Assembly: GCA_949152475.1 (NCBI GenBank)
Contig: OX424560.1
Coordinates: 41,534,219 to 41,598,218 of the forward strand
DNA length: 64,000 nucleotides
Source of the DNA: Terebella lapidaria
Lineage: Eukaryota > Annelida > Polychaeta > Terebellida > Terebellidae
Direction: 5' to 3'
Shown: positions 41,501 through 52,800 of the stretch, piece after piece
Layout: each line of letters starts with the position of its first letter
How positions within the stretch are numbered: position 1 is the stretch's first letter
The notes under the pieces: generated by a model
The model's database searches: none
What the model saw: the letters and a program-made list of their open reading frames with translations, nothing else
Told to the model about the DNA's origin: nothing
Program-made: the position numbers and the translations under genes

Positions 41501-42724
41501 AATTGTAGGCAACCTCAAGGGAAATGCCTTTGTGACCCATGCTTGCTTGTTCAGCTGAAGGCCCTACCCTCTGGCAGTCCGTCAGGCTACCCGGGGTTCT
41601 GTTCCTGTGGTGGACCATCGGCGAACCCGACCAGCTTTGCGCCCGCGTACCCCCGTTCATCGTTCCGATAATATGGCCTTTGTTCCTGGGTACATCGGGC
41701 TAAATGACGATAATGAAACTCTTCTGAGTCATGTATTGTAGTCATGTATCAGTCAGACTTCGTCATCCTCAAGTTATTTACCTCAAGTTAGTTACCTGGT
41801 TTATGAGCACCGGCAAGGACCGTGCCGAACGGCAGGGCACATGCGCCCTACTAGAGCCTGCGTCACACGAAGTTCCATACTAATTTGTTTAACACTGGAG
41901 TTTGTTATTAGATAACGGATTCGGAACTGTGTACACACTCAGAGTACTTTTTACTTGGGTCTTGGTTCCATGTTTTTAAAGGATTTGTGCACAGTCCCGG
42001 CCCCAGGGTGCTGGTGAAGAGGTCGGTAATGAACGGAGCGAGACCTTCAGTAGTGTGTATAACGTGTCCGGCACTGATCCCGTTGATATCAGAAGCCTTG
42101 CCCTTCTTCGTCCGCACATGTATGACTGACATGTGGTGATGTGAGATTACCAAAGCAGTGTGCCCAATCATCTCTGATATCATCCACTGTGTTGTGATTG
42201 TGTAGGCCTACTTCAAAGCTATGTCATAATGTCAATACACCATTTATCTATGCTGAATCAATTGGTATAGAACACGGAACTTGAAGAGGCATATGGCGGT
42301 TCTTTAATTGGTGCATGGCTTTTCCTATTTCCAAAAGCTAGAGAACTAACTTACCAGCAAAGTCGAAGAATTTCTCAGTGTTCAGCAGAGCTGCCACCAC
42401 GAACAACCCCCACTGAATGGCCAGGTCGTGGACAGCTGACTTCACCAAAATGTTCCCCATCGTGAAGCTAAAGGACATGTTACGTTTGCTGACAGTCCAA
42501 AGTTGTGTGTCGTTTATCTGTAATTTGTCCAGAGTGCACGGTGACTTGGCCAAAGGCGCCCCACTCACTGTGGATAGCCGTCGTCGAGATGTCTGTAGTG
42601 GCGCAGTGAGTAGGCGTGCCCGCAGTGCAACCAATCCAGTCCTATTGTTACAACAAATGCTAGAATAATTTGAACATATCACGCGAAAGCAGCCTGAGTT
42701 GGGTAACAACAGGCGATACGACAT
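38317..42724 (-). CDS. DUF1295 / steroid 5-alpha-reductase-like membrane protein, 5 exons
   Basis: Polytopic membrane protein of the DUF1295 family, related to the C-terminal part of 3-oxo-5-alpha-steroid 4-dehydrogenases and to isoprenylcysteine methyltransferases; substrate unknown. Coding exons: 42355-42724, 39358-39463, 39074-39180, 38771-38943, 38317-38595. Sum 1,035 bp (344 codons plus stop), phases consistent. Visible motifs are FFDFAGSGTFLYLAY, VQSTLVGIWAVRLGYFLVSR, GLGFLLEVVADHQKSVFK, the signature LWSISRHPNYLGEILLWLG, and a C-terminal LLLTRVSGIPMLE. The start is taken as the ATG at 42722-42724; the first ~80 residues are basic and Ser-rich (LLTAPLQTSRRRLSTVS), suggesting an organelle-targeting extension, but an internal ATG (MSFSFTMGN, about 42470) is an alternative. 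Intron 1 contains LINE fragments. The 3' part of the last exon is tandemly duplicated downstream. Confidence 0.85.
39662..40670 (-). mobile_element. Degraded LINE reverse transcriptase, downstream part
   Basis: Three consecutive minus-strand frames carry non-LTR reverse transcriptase motifs in the right order: YRGITVISIIGKLLE (40670-40386), then QGGIVSPGLFMADVNG and the catalytic YADD (40293-39973), then a C-terminal part (39976-39662). Frames shift between them and stops intervene, so the copy is dead. Clade not determined. It lies in intron 1 of the DUF1295 gene, in sense with it. Confidence 0.75.
40690..41900. other. Unidentified 1.2-kb segment splitting the LINE
   Basis: This stretch separates two LINE reverse-transcriptase parts that should be only some tens of codons apart, so it looks like a later insertion. 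It has no recognisable ORF. It contains the small inverted-repeat element at 41245-41370 and a GC-richer region near 41.4-41.7 kb. I could not define matching ends. Confidence 0.35.
41245..41370. mobile_element. 126-bp inverted-repeat element
   Basis: Perfect 13-base inverted repeats CAGCCTTGCGTTC (41245-41257) and GAACGCAAGGCTG (41358-41370) bound a 126-bp segment containing further inner complementarity (TTCTGTGACAGCG against CGCCACAGAACG). This is MITE-like in size and form; no target duplication is obvious. Confidence 0.55.
41908..42183 (-). mobile_element. LINE reverse transcriptase, upstream fragment
   Basis: The minus-strand frame contains KKGKASDINGISAGHV, the fingers motif that precedes the YRGIT motif in many LINE reverse transcriptases. 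With 39662-40670 it forms one broken LINE, separated by about 1.2 kb. Confidence 0.65.
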
Positions 42725-44166
42725 GTTCAAGATCGGTCTACCTCCGTGTATGCACGCTCAGGGACACCTGAATACACAGTCGACAAACAAAACAAAACAA
42801 CTTATATAACCATCCACACACGTGGCTTTGTTTACAAAACCACCTCCTTGCATGCTATTGGACAAAATCGCAGCCGGTGACATATCATTCAATGTTGTGG
42901 TGAGGGCGATGGAATCAAACATGATAAATTCACCAAATACGTTACATTCGACTTTCATATTAGTCCAAGCTTAGACGTTTAGATAGCTAGATAGATAGAT
43001 GTTTTATTAGCCCATTTCTGGGAATTTGCCTTGCATTCTTTATTTGTTTCACCTTTCTGGAAAAAGTCTGGGTTTACTTTAGTGACGATGGACATACATG
43101 TATTGTAGGCACATACCGGTATGCTAAATAATATACAAGTATTGATATATGACCTTGAAGGCTAAATCTCGAAGATTTGCCTGACCTGAAATGTTAAATG
43201 GTGAAGGACTTGGTGTGTTTTTATCATCGTATATTATTCACCATTATATATATCATGTGTTTCTGATTTGGCTATGTCGCTCTCTCTGATGTATTGAAAA
43301 AAAAAGTATATTATATGTTGTATGGTTGTGGGAGTTACAGTCCTCGGACTCAGTGGCACAGCTGAGCTATGGGACATGTGTGTAGTTTTCATGTGCGATG
43401 TAATTCACTTCTGTAGTTACATATCTTCATAATTCGAATAAATTCTATTCTTTTCTGTTAAGTTGGCTTCTACAGACAAAATACTTGTTGATAAAGCTTA
43501 CATGTTTGTATTATGAAGATATGGTAAGCCATATGCAACACACATAACGGTGACATTAAAGTTTACAAAGATTTCATTGATTGGTAAATCTCAAGGTCAT
43601 ATGTCACCTGCAACCAAAATTGTCCAGTAATCTATCTTAGCCCTTGGGTAAATTTTTCACATAATACGCTTTCATATTGCAATTGCCAATATTGTATACG
43701 CATTCAGTGGAGTGCGAGGCATCCCCTGATCTATTTATAGCTTCGAGCCGTCGGTAACAGTGAAACAGCTTCTGAGACTTTGTTTATGCAAGTCAATACA
43801 GTCAATAATTTAACACAGAATACATTGGAAATTAAATTTAAGGTTCGTGCAAAACTCGTGATGAACATACTCTATCACTGTATTAATAAGAAACGAAATC
43901 CATCTGTATGCATGAGCTGCTGTATTGCCGAGAGATACAGTCCCGGGTACGGAATCTAAACACAACCATGGTCAAGACTACTAGACTCCAATTATCTCCT
44001 TGTGTTCGCACACGAGATTGTGAAGTTGCATCCCATAATGCCATAAAGTACATAAAGATAGTCATACAAGAGACCGGTCAGAAGTTAGGTAACACATTTA
44101 TTAGTTTGTGACATCGGCATGAACATTAAAACAACTATTCTTAAATGAAAAGTACAAATTAAAACA
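42725..44166. other. Region between DUF1295 start and ASB-like 3' end
   Basis: No coding exon recognised. At about 42983-43007 a GATA microsatellite followed by GTTTTATTAGCCC resembles a LINE terminus. At about 43140-43200 and 43465-43640 there are fragments of the repeat family seen near 35.0 kb (GACCTTGAAGGCTAAATCTC; CAGACAAAATACTTGTTG). The rest is AT-rich and unremarkable. Confidence 0.4.
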
Positions 44167-44172
44167 TTTATT
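44167..44172 (-). terminator. ASB-like gene polyadenylation signal
   Basis: TTTATT on the plus strand reads AATAAA on the minus strand, about 105 bases after the ankyrin/SOCS-box stop codon. A second one lies near 44096. Confidence 0.5.
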
Positions 44173-44274
44173 AAAAAGCATACAAAATTTGCATAACCAA
44201 CTCATTGCAACAGGTAACATTTTCAGGTGAAAAACATATACCGGTATATCCGGTTATTTTTATCACAACATACA

Positions 44275-46062
44275 TCAACAGGCAGGTTCTACTTCCCAGA
44301 AAGCCATCAGGTAGAACTTGAGGGTCTCTGGTAGTGGCAGACTGTGGACTTTCTCAGGACACTTGGTACTGCCCAGAAGACGGATGATGTCCTTCCGCAG
44401 CAAATCTTTGAGCGAGAACATTCTGACAAGAGACGACGACAGCTGTTTCTGGATATCTGAGAACACCTCGTGGTCGGCGAAGGCCAGAAGACTCTCCACG
44501 ATGTCATGATGTTCTGACTGACTCTGACTCTCCAGGTAGGTTTCCAGGAAGTGGCCATGTTTCTGAGGATCGACGCACAGAGCGAGGAAGAACTGTGCAG
44601 GCTGGTTGACCTTGCAGCCGAGTCTACAGAGGCGTGTGAACACTTCTAGGATCGTCTTCATGCCACGCTGGTGCATCTCAGGCTCCTCAATCTGTAGTGG
44701 GAACAGCACCAGCAAGGTGACCAGAACGATGTCCAGGGCCGAGTATGTGCCAGATGCCGAGTCCACAGACAAAGTCTTCCTGCACTCCTCGGCAAGCAAG
44801 TCCTTGAGTTGTGTTGCACATGGCAGGGAGTAAGGTATCAGGAACTGTAGCCCTCTCAGTCGCTTCTCGCCCTCGTCTGCAGGTTCTGACGTGTTGGGGT
44901 TGGCTCCATTCTCCAGCAAGATGGTGATGCAGTCTCGGACAAACTCCATCATATCTATGTGTCTGACGATGTTGTCATAATCGCTACTTCTGCGAAGCTG
45001 GCTGCACAAGAACTGGAGTTGATGACAGAGCAGCATCAGGGAGCTGTCGACGATCGACTTCTCGGTCACGGAGGCGAAGAAGTTGATGGCCTTTTTGTAT
45101 AGAGCACAGTTGGTTGGGTCTCCAAGGAGGTCCTGCAGTTTGCGGCGGATATTGTTACAGAAAATCCTTAGCGGAGGCCGGCTCCTGTCATTGACATCGA
45201 GTCCTTTGTTCATCAATAGACTGGCCAGCTCCACGATGTTTGGCGCAATGTAGAGGAGGTCATGGGGAGCGGTCATCGCTCGCGGTCTCCCGTGACTCTG
45301 TATAGTGGGGCATGGATCACTATCCTCCACGCGAGTATTTTGCATCATTATACAACCACTGCACAGAATTTGCAGGGCGTTTTGCTTTTCTTCTCCTTGA
45401 TGCACGAAAACATCCGCATTGTGATGCAGTAGTGGGGGTATAAAGTTTGGTTGGTACATTGCGGCCAGCAGAAGGGGCGTCCAGCCTTCCAAGTCCTTGA
45501 CATTTATTCGCTGGCGACAGTCTTCAAGAGACAGTAGATATTCTAGACATTTCTGTGATTTATGAACCATTGCAATATGTAATGGATATCTTCCTTCATT
45601 CCCCAGAGTTTCTCCATTGTAATGCTTCATCAGGATTTGGAGAACTTCAACATGATCTTCAATGATTGCCAACTCGACTGGACAATGACAAAAGCAAAGT
45701 CTGGGTTGTGTTGTGAATATGATTCCTGGTTCAGTTGCCAGAGTTGGATAGACTTCCAACATTGCCTCAACAACACCAACATGATTTTTGCGGACAGCTT
45801 CGTTGATGGATGTGGCCATGTCCTTGCCGGCTATAGGATACTCTGTCCCGTGTACCCCCAGCTTGGCCCGAAGCTCAGCATTGGGCACAAGAAGCTCCCG
45901 GACGAGTGGCACGTGGTTAGCCTGAGCCGAGAAGAACATCAGCAGCCATGCAAACTGACTGCGCTCCGCCTCTCTATACACAGTCACATACTTCTCCAGG
46001 ATGTCGGCAGGGGGCGCTCCCTCCTTCACCAGCAGCCAGATCGAGGCGTGCAGTGTTGTCAT
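44275..46062 (-). CDS. Ankyrin-repeat and SOCS-box protein, single coding exon
   Basis: Probable substrate receptor of a Cullin-5/Elongin B-C ubiquitin ligase. The 595-codon frame is uninterrupted. Ankyrin-like helical pairs are visible in the first half: INEAVRKNHVGVVEAMLE, PVELAIIEDHVEVLQILMK, YPLHIAMVHKSQKCLEYLL and WTPLLLAAMYQPNFIPPLL. The C-terminus carries a SOCS box: SLKDLLRKDIIRLLG (BC box) followed by VHSLPLPETLKFYLM, whose LPLP is the Cullin-5 box signature. The middle (about residues 250-520) is helical but not clearly ankyrin. A splice-acceptor-like CTCTACAG lies 5 bases upstream of the ATG on this strand, so an untranslated 5' exon is likely. ASB-family membership is inferred from ankyrin plus SOCS box; orthology to a numbered ASB was not determined. 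Confidence 0.85.
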   Translation of the reverse strand: MTTLHASIWLLVKEGAPPADILEKYVTVYREAERSQFAWLLMFFSAQANHVPLVRELLVPNAELRAKLGVHGTEYPIAGKDMATSINEAVRKNHVGVVEAMLEVYPTLATEPGIIFTTQPRLCFCHCPVELAIIEDHVEVLQILMKHYNGETLGNEGRYPLHIAMVHKSQKCLEYLLSLEDCRQRINVKDLEGWTPLLLAAMYQPNFIPPLLHHNADVFVHQGEEKQNALQILCSGCIMMQNTRVEDSDPCPTIQSHGRPRAMTAPHDLLYIAPNIVELASLLMNKGLDVNDRSRPPLRIFCNNIRRKLQDLLGDPTNCALYKKAINFFASVTEKSIVDSSLMLLCHQLQFLCSQLRRSSDYDNIVRHIDMMEFVRDCITILLENGANPNTSEPADEGEKRLRGLQFLIPYSLPCATQLKDLLAEECRKTLSVDSASGTYSALDIVLVTLLVLFPLQIEEPEMHQRGMKTILEVFTRLCRLGCKVNQPAQFFLALCVDPQKHGHFLETYLESQSQSEHHDIVESLLAFADHEVFSDIQKQLSSSLVRMFSLKDLLRKDIIRLLGSTKCPEKVHSLPLPETLKFYLMAFWEVEPAC

Positions 46063-46222
46063 GGTTACTGTAGAGATGAATATATATCAAAATCTTTTTT
46101 TTTTTCAGATACATAATCTCCCTTCTACTTGTAGTATTTACCAACGTCAAACTTCATTCCTAATTCAATCATTAAACATTTTACAGAAAATGTTTAGAAA
46201 AATACGGAAAAAATTTGCCCAA

Positions 46223-47888
46223 AGGCTTACCGGACAATTTTTTACATCTTAGATTTAAAACATTGTCCATTTTGTCTTACAAAATATGGACAATCCACTT
46301 TGTTTTAGCCATTTTGTCCCGTGAAAATCCATTTTGTTTTAGCCATTTTGTCCCGTGATTATTGAGCTGTAAAGTTGATAATAAGTGAGATATTAGCCAT
46401 TGTATGCTCTCACCTTGAAAATGAGGTCAAAGCACAAGTTCAAGGTCGTTCCTACATGTCCCCAATTGATTTGTAAGCAATAAGGTCGATCATAAGCGAG
46501 ATCTTAGCCATTTTGTGCTCTGACCTTGAAAATGAGGTCAAAGGTCAAATTCAAGGTCACGACAATATTCAGCATATATCATTTCCTATATGTCCACAAT
46601 TGATTCCTAGACTCGCAATATTAAGTGAGATATTAGCAATAATGTCTCCCATTATAAAGCATAGGAGAATTTAACATGGGAAAGTCCTATTCGGGCCAAG
46701 TTTGGGCCAAAATGGCCCACTTCGAACGGTTCAAGCGCAACGAAACTTATAGACATGAAAGGAGTATGAGGAGTGTTATGTATCAAAAAGAAAAAAGTTA
46801 CTGAATAGATTTTGAGAAAATGGCCCCCAAAGTCCAAAATCAGGCATTTTTCGTCGAAAACGGCCGCCATTTTGAAAAAATGCGAAAATCGGAAAACTAA
46901 ATAAAAACTTTCTTGGAAATAATTTTCAGGTTTTAAGATTCGACCGTAAACTTTAAAGATAAACATAGCACCAAAGGTGCTGTAGCTTACCGTCAATCAT
47001 GAGAAACGCAGAGTATTGATTTTCCAACATATAAATTGTTACACGGATCTTGAACTCTAATTGTCAAAACATGTTCGTAAATGTTGCTGGAAACACATTT
47101 TCTGCATGGACTATAATACGAAATCAAATTACACATCACAAAGGTAGATAAAGAGAAACTTATACATTATATTGAGAAAAACTGTCTGAATAGATTTTGA
47201 CAAAATAGCCACCAAAGACAAAATTCATCGTTTTTGACCTTTCAAGGTCATTGAAGGTCAAATTCAAGGTCATCACTCAAACCGCAATATATGATTTCCC
47301 ATTTGAATGTGCCAATACTTAGGCTCTATTTTGAAGTCTTCTATGAGTTTACTCCGCACAGCTCCCATTATGAAGGAAAATTGGGTGAAATTCCAAAACA
47401 ATTTTCAATGGCCAAAAAAAAAAACTTATTTTTTTTGCTGGAAATGGCTCAAAACGAATAGTGACTTGATTTTGGACGAAAAAAATTTTTTTCGCTGACC
47501 CGTCAAAAAATCAAAATGGCCGCCACACGCAGACCGGCGATTCAAGGGCAACGAAACTTTTACACATCATAAAGGTACAAGAGAGGAATGTTTTGAAACA
47601 AAAATCTCAAAACTGATCAGACAGTTTTTGAGAAAATGGCCTCCAAATTCTAAAATTGGCAATTTTTCAAAAATGGCCGCCAAATAGGCAAAAACGATTC
47701 AATCAGAAAAATTAAAAAAACGTCTGTAGATACTGGCCTAAGGCATGTTCTGACAAATTTATGGGGAAATTCATCATGTCAAAAAAAAGTTACAGACCCG
47801 GACGGACGACGGACGCCGGACGACGGACCGAAAGGGCCGACGTACGCAACGGACGACGTACGCAACTCCACCAAAGGTCCGGTAACCT
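46223..47888. mobile_element. Full-length AGGTTACC-family DNA transposon
   Basis: Ends are inverted repeats: AGGCTTACCGGAC at 46223-46235 and GTCCGGTAACCT at 47877-47888. Internally it has the same order of blocks as 27413-32902: the AGGTCA-rich repeat (with AGGTCAAAGGTCA at 46535-46547), CATGGGAAAGTCC, AATGGCCGCCACAC, then a GGACGGACGACGGACGCCGG run before the 3' end. No transposase, about 1.67 kb. It lies upstream of the ASB-like gene. Confidence 0.75.
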
Positions 47889-49843
47889 AAAAATGGGGTA
47901 CATATAGTTTTCTGTATTCACATTGGCATATAATTACTTTGCATGGCTGTGTAAAATATATATAAGCTCATTCGTGTCCGCATCTAAACTAAACCCCTGA
48001 TTTAGGAGGATAACAGAACAGGTTAGAGTGCATGGTATATCGCCATATATACAAACCACGTGTCTTTGTTTATATACCTATTGATTTTGACATGACCCCT
48101 TACCATCACGCGGTATTGCGCATGCTCAGAGTGTTGAATATCGATCCAGTACATACTCCCAGGCCAAAGGCCTACATTGTTTACATTGATTGAGGGGAGG
48201 GGCGGCTTTGGTCCATGGTTAATACTTACGAACATGTGTGTTATAAAACACTAGTTTTAACACGAACATATATCTGCTCAAAGCTAAATGCCAAATAATA
48301 CAAGCATATATTTTTGTGAGGGTTCGAATATTACCTGTATTCACCTGTATACGTAGTACTACGTCAGATTAGTGTTCTTATAAACCTTGGCCCCATCTCA
48401 TTAAGGGGCCGTATCAAGAATCCGATCCCAGAGAAGACCGTTCATACTCCATTTGAATACACTAGTTAGCGGCACTATTGTGGCATTATTCAGCCAGATA
48501 CTATAGTAGTACTCACGTTATTTTTTACGCAATATGATTCCAACACTGCCACTCTCACTCCACAGATCCTTTCCCGTTTGATCATCACGAATTGACCAGG
48601 TATCACTTTTAAGATGTAAGTGATGCTCACAGCGCCACCGTGCGAGTAATGAATGACTCACCACAATGTCCATATTTGGGCATTCGGTACCTAGATAGTC
48701 ATGAATCAGCACAAGTGTACTATGATCGGCCTATATGATGAATAAATCTTCGTTTCGCTCATCCATGGTCTGCTCGACTTATATGGAAACGACAACACCA
48801 TTCGCAAGGGCTATTGGGCCAGTATATAAAGCGTACTGTTATATTATACTGATCAGCGATGCAGAAAAAAACTCCTTGTATTGAATCGCCTTATATGGCA
48901 GGGTTGTTGAACCATGTACTGTCCTATCAATGCGTGTAGTAATGTTATCGTGAAATACTTTTGTGTGTACAATTAATCAAAACAAAAATTGTGCAACTAC
49001 AAAATTTCTAGATAATTCCTGATAATTATAAGATATTTTACCAGGTTATAAAGCTCTCGGATGCATACACAATTACACATACAACACTAGCTTTTCCCAC
49101 AATATTTGTATGTTAAATATCGCTATATTTATGATATGATGAACATAATCCAAACATACAGAAAACATATATATCGACCAGTGTCTATTTACGCAATAGC
49201 GGCGAATATATGTAAGATATGTACACGAGGGGTTAACACATAACACTGCAGTGAAAGCAGTGCATGCTCTGAACCAGTGTGTGAATGGCCGTGACTTGAA
49301 TGGGACACTCGGTTGACACCTAGTATACAATACATGGTAATCAATCTTTTTTAAAGTGTTGAATGGGACCGAGTGATATATATTCTAGTGACCTACCGGA
49401 CGAAATAGCTTCGCGATACAAGGTTACCCGTGACGGCAGGGTTTTTTTTATATTCCCCACATACATTCACTTCTACTGTACACGCACGAAAGACGCAGAG
49501 AACAAATACACGGGAGCCATCCACGATCCTGCACTTGATATCGCCTGCTATTACTCTTTCCGCATCTTTCGGGGTTTTTTTTTACAAATGAAAAGACCAG
49601 CGATTCCCAATGACCCACATTCCTGTACTTTTTTTTTAAAAGCTCGTGGCCCGTATGACAGGAAACATAATATATTAGCTGGATTTTTTTGCCTCTGTGT
49701 GTCTACACAGCGAGTTGACAGACGTGATTTTCACATAATACCTCCCAAGCGCTTGTCTGGTGAAGTTGTGCGTAACTGAATGGGTTGTAATATTTACTCT
49801 CCCAATCTGGATCACTTTTGAGTGCTTGCTAAACCCTGGTAAT
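47889..49843. other. Region between ASB-like gene and transporter gene
   Basis: The starts of two divergent genes face each other here, so promoters and untranslated exons are expected, but none can be pinned down by motif. Frames at 48518-48712 and 49363-49779 have no family resemblance that I recognise. No clear repeat. Confidence 0.35.
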
Positions 49844-52800
49844 ATGTCGAACAGCACGGATAACACACAGAGTACCAATGGAACGGAGTAAGTATATTTT
49901 ATCAGAATACATGCGATTTGATCTCACAGATCTTATTTTTTTCAAATCACATAATATAATATCTATATTGAAATTATCCGGCATTGAAGTCACCGCGATC
50001 CGCTTTACATGTATGCTTAATTGGCCTGAATAGTCCATCTACTATTGTCCCAGAATTTATAATTAAGATCTGCGGCTCAATGCTATACCCGCTTGTAGAG
50101 ACTGCTGGAACACGCTGTCGACCCTCAACACGGACTTTCTCCGAGGTGACGCGAATATCGCGGGTATTATCGGCGTCGCTGTGTTTTACGCCGTGATATT
50201 CGGCGTCGGGATATTTGCGTCGTGGCGCGCCAGACGTCAGCAAGCACGTGACCCCGAGGGTTCACGCAAGGATCACGTGATGCTCGCGGGGCGCTCCATG
50301 GGAACGTTCGTCGGCTTGATGACGCTTACTGGTACGGGCCAAACCAGAGTTCTACACTCTCTAGTGACATGTGGAGTTCTCTGACCGGCCAGATTATATA
50401 ATGCATAGAATCTCTATTTTTTTTATGGAATGCTGTGAATATTGGTAAAATAATGATTGCTATAACTATATGTTCATTTGATTGAAATCACATGCGGGAT
50501 ATTCAACAATTAGATATACGTACTTGAATAAGTATGAATAAAGCCTTATCTATTAAAATATCTTTAATTTTAGAACAACCCTCAGATGAGGGTCGTTTGA
50601 ATTCGACTATTGATAATTTTTTTCAACAGCGACAGCAATCGGGGGCGGGTACATTAACGGCACGGCCGAGACTGTCTTCAACCCTGGCATGGGATTTGTG
50701 TGGTGTCAGGCTCCCGTCTACTACACCCTCGGCATACTCTTTAGTGAGTTAGTACACAATTATATAACCCTCGGCATACTCTCCAGTGAGTTAGTACACA
50801 ATTATATGACCCTCGGCATACTCTCCAGTGAGTTAGTACACAATTATATAACCCTTGGCATACTCTCCAGTGAGTTAGTACACAATTATATAACCCTCGG
50901 CATACTCTCCAGTGAGTTAGTACACAATTATATATCCCTCGGCAAACTCTCCAGTGAGTTAGTACACAATTATATAACCCTCGGCATACCCTCCAGTGAG
51001 TTAGTACACAATTATATATCCCTCGGCAAACTCTCCAGTGAGTTAGTACACAATTATATAACCCTCGGCATTATACCCTCGGCATACTCTTTAGTGAGTT
51101 AGTACACAATTATATAACCCTCGGCATACTCTCCAGTGAGTTAGTACACAATTATATATCCCTCGGCAAACTCTCCAGTGAGTTAGTACACAATTATATA
51201 ACCCTCGGCAAACTCTCCAGTGAGTTAGTACACAATTATATAACCCTCGGCATACTCTCCAGTGAGTTAGTACACAATTATATATCCCTCGGCAAACTCT
51301 CCAGTGAGTTAGTACACAATTATATAACCCTCGGCATACTCTTTAGTGAGTTAGTACACAATTATATAACCCTTGGCATACTCTCCAGTGAGTTAGTACA
51401 CAATTATATAACCCTCGGCATACTCTCCAGTGAGTTAGTACACAATTATATAACCCTCGGCATATTCTTCAGTGAGTTAGTACACAATTATATAACCCTC
51501 GGCATACTCTTTAGTGAGTTAGTACACAATTATATATCCCTCGGCATACTCTCCAGTGAGTTAGTACACAATTATATAACCCTTGGCATACTCTCCAGTG
51601 AGTTAGTACACAATTATATGACCCTCGGCATACTCTCCAGTGAGTTAGTACACAATTATATAACCCTTGGCATACTCTCCAGTGAGTTAGTACACAATTA
51701 TATAACCATCAACATACTCTTTAGTGAGTTAGTACACAATTATATATCCCTCGGCATACTCTCCAGTGAGTTAGTACACAATTATATAACCCTCGGCATA
51801 CTCTTTAGTGAGTTAGTACACAATTATATAACCCTCGGCATACTCTCCAGTGAGTTAGTACACAATTATATAACCCTCGGCATACTCTCCAGTGAGTTAG
51901 TACACAATTATATATCCCTCGGCAAACTCTCCAGTGAGTTAGTACACAATTATATAACCCTCGGCAAACTCTCCAGTGAGTTAGTACACAATTATATAAC
52001 CCTCGGCATATTCTTTAGTGAGTTAGTACACAATTATATAACCCTCGGCATACTCTCCAGTGAGTTAGTACACAATTATATAACCCTTGGCATACTCTTT
52101 AGTGTGTACAGTTATATAAGTTAATACTTGGGATACATAAACAGCACCACGATTTGTGCTATTTGTGTTATCTAAAAAAAATACTTGTAAGTTACAAAGA
52201 TATGAGACATTAAATCTTTGGATCTTTCCATGTGTGTGGCGTTTTGGGTCACGTCGTTTGAATATTTCTTGTCATTTCAGTATAAGAGTCACCTTGTATA
52301 GTCTCAAGACCGCGGGATTTTATCTACGAATCATTCTGTAGTTGGTTTCACGGGGGGGGGGGGGGAGAGGGGTCATGATTATATGGACTGGTGGTAAGGA
52401 CTCTGCCCAAACATTAATGGTAATAATTGGAATATTATGGCGCAAAAACAGCTACAAATTCACAAAGGTACACCGTAGCTATCCATGGCACGTTTATTTC
52501 ATGATATTTACCATTATTTCATGATATTTACCATTATTTCATGATATTTACCATTATGGGACAAATGTCTTCCTTCCATCTCCAAATATTCACTGTAACC
52601 TCAATACAACTTCCTGAGTATAACCCCTGAATATACCCCCCCCCCGGTATGAACAAGGGCGGACCACGGGGGCAGCACGGGGGCAGCACGGGGGCGGCAC
52701 GGGGGCGGCACGGGGACAGCACGGGGGCAGCATGGGGGCAGAAATGTGTCCTTTCGTGAGTCAGATTATCTCATATTGGGATAAATGGCTTTGTTAAAGT

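Noticed and set aside
41382-41660. 92-residue frame in the GC-richer part of the LINE insertion
   Set aside because: No family resemblance, an overlapping frame on the other strand, and no regulatory context.
49363-49779. 138-residue frame upstream of the transporter as a gene
   Set aside because: Biased towards Phe/Tyr from AT-rich DNA, no recognisable domain and no splice or polyadenylation context.
50689-52124. Long frames coding a 14-residue repeat ([14 protein letters not shown]) as a possible repeat protein gene
   Set aside because: They are the 42-bp splice-donor array read in frame; the sequence is continuous with exon 3 and intron 3 of the transporter, and the open frame follows from the 42-bp period.
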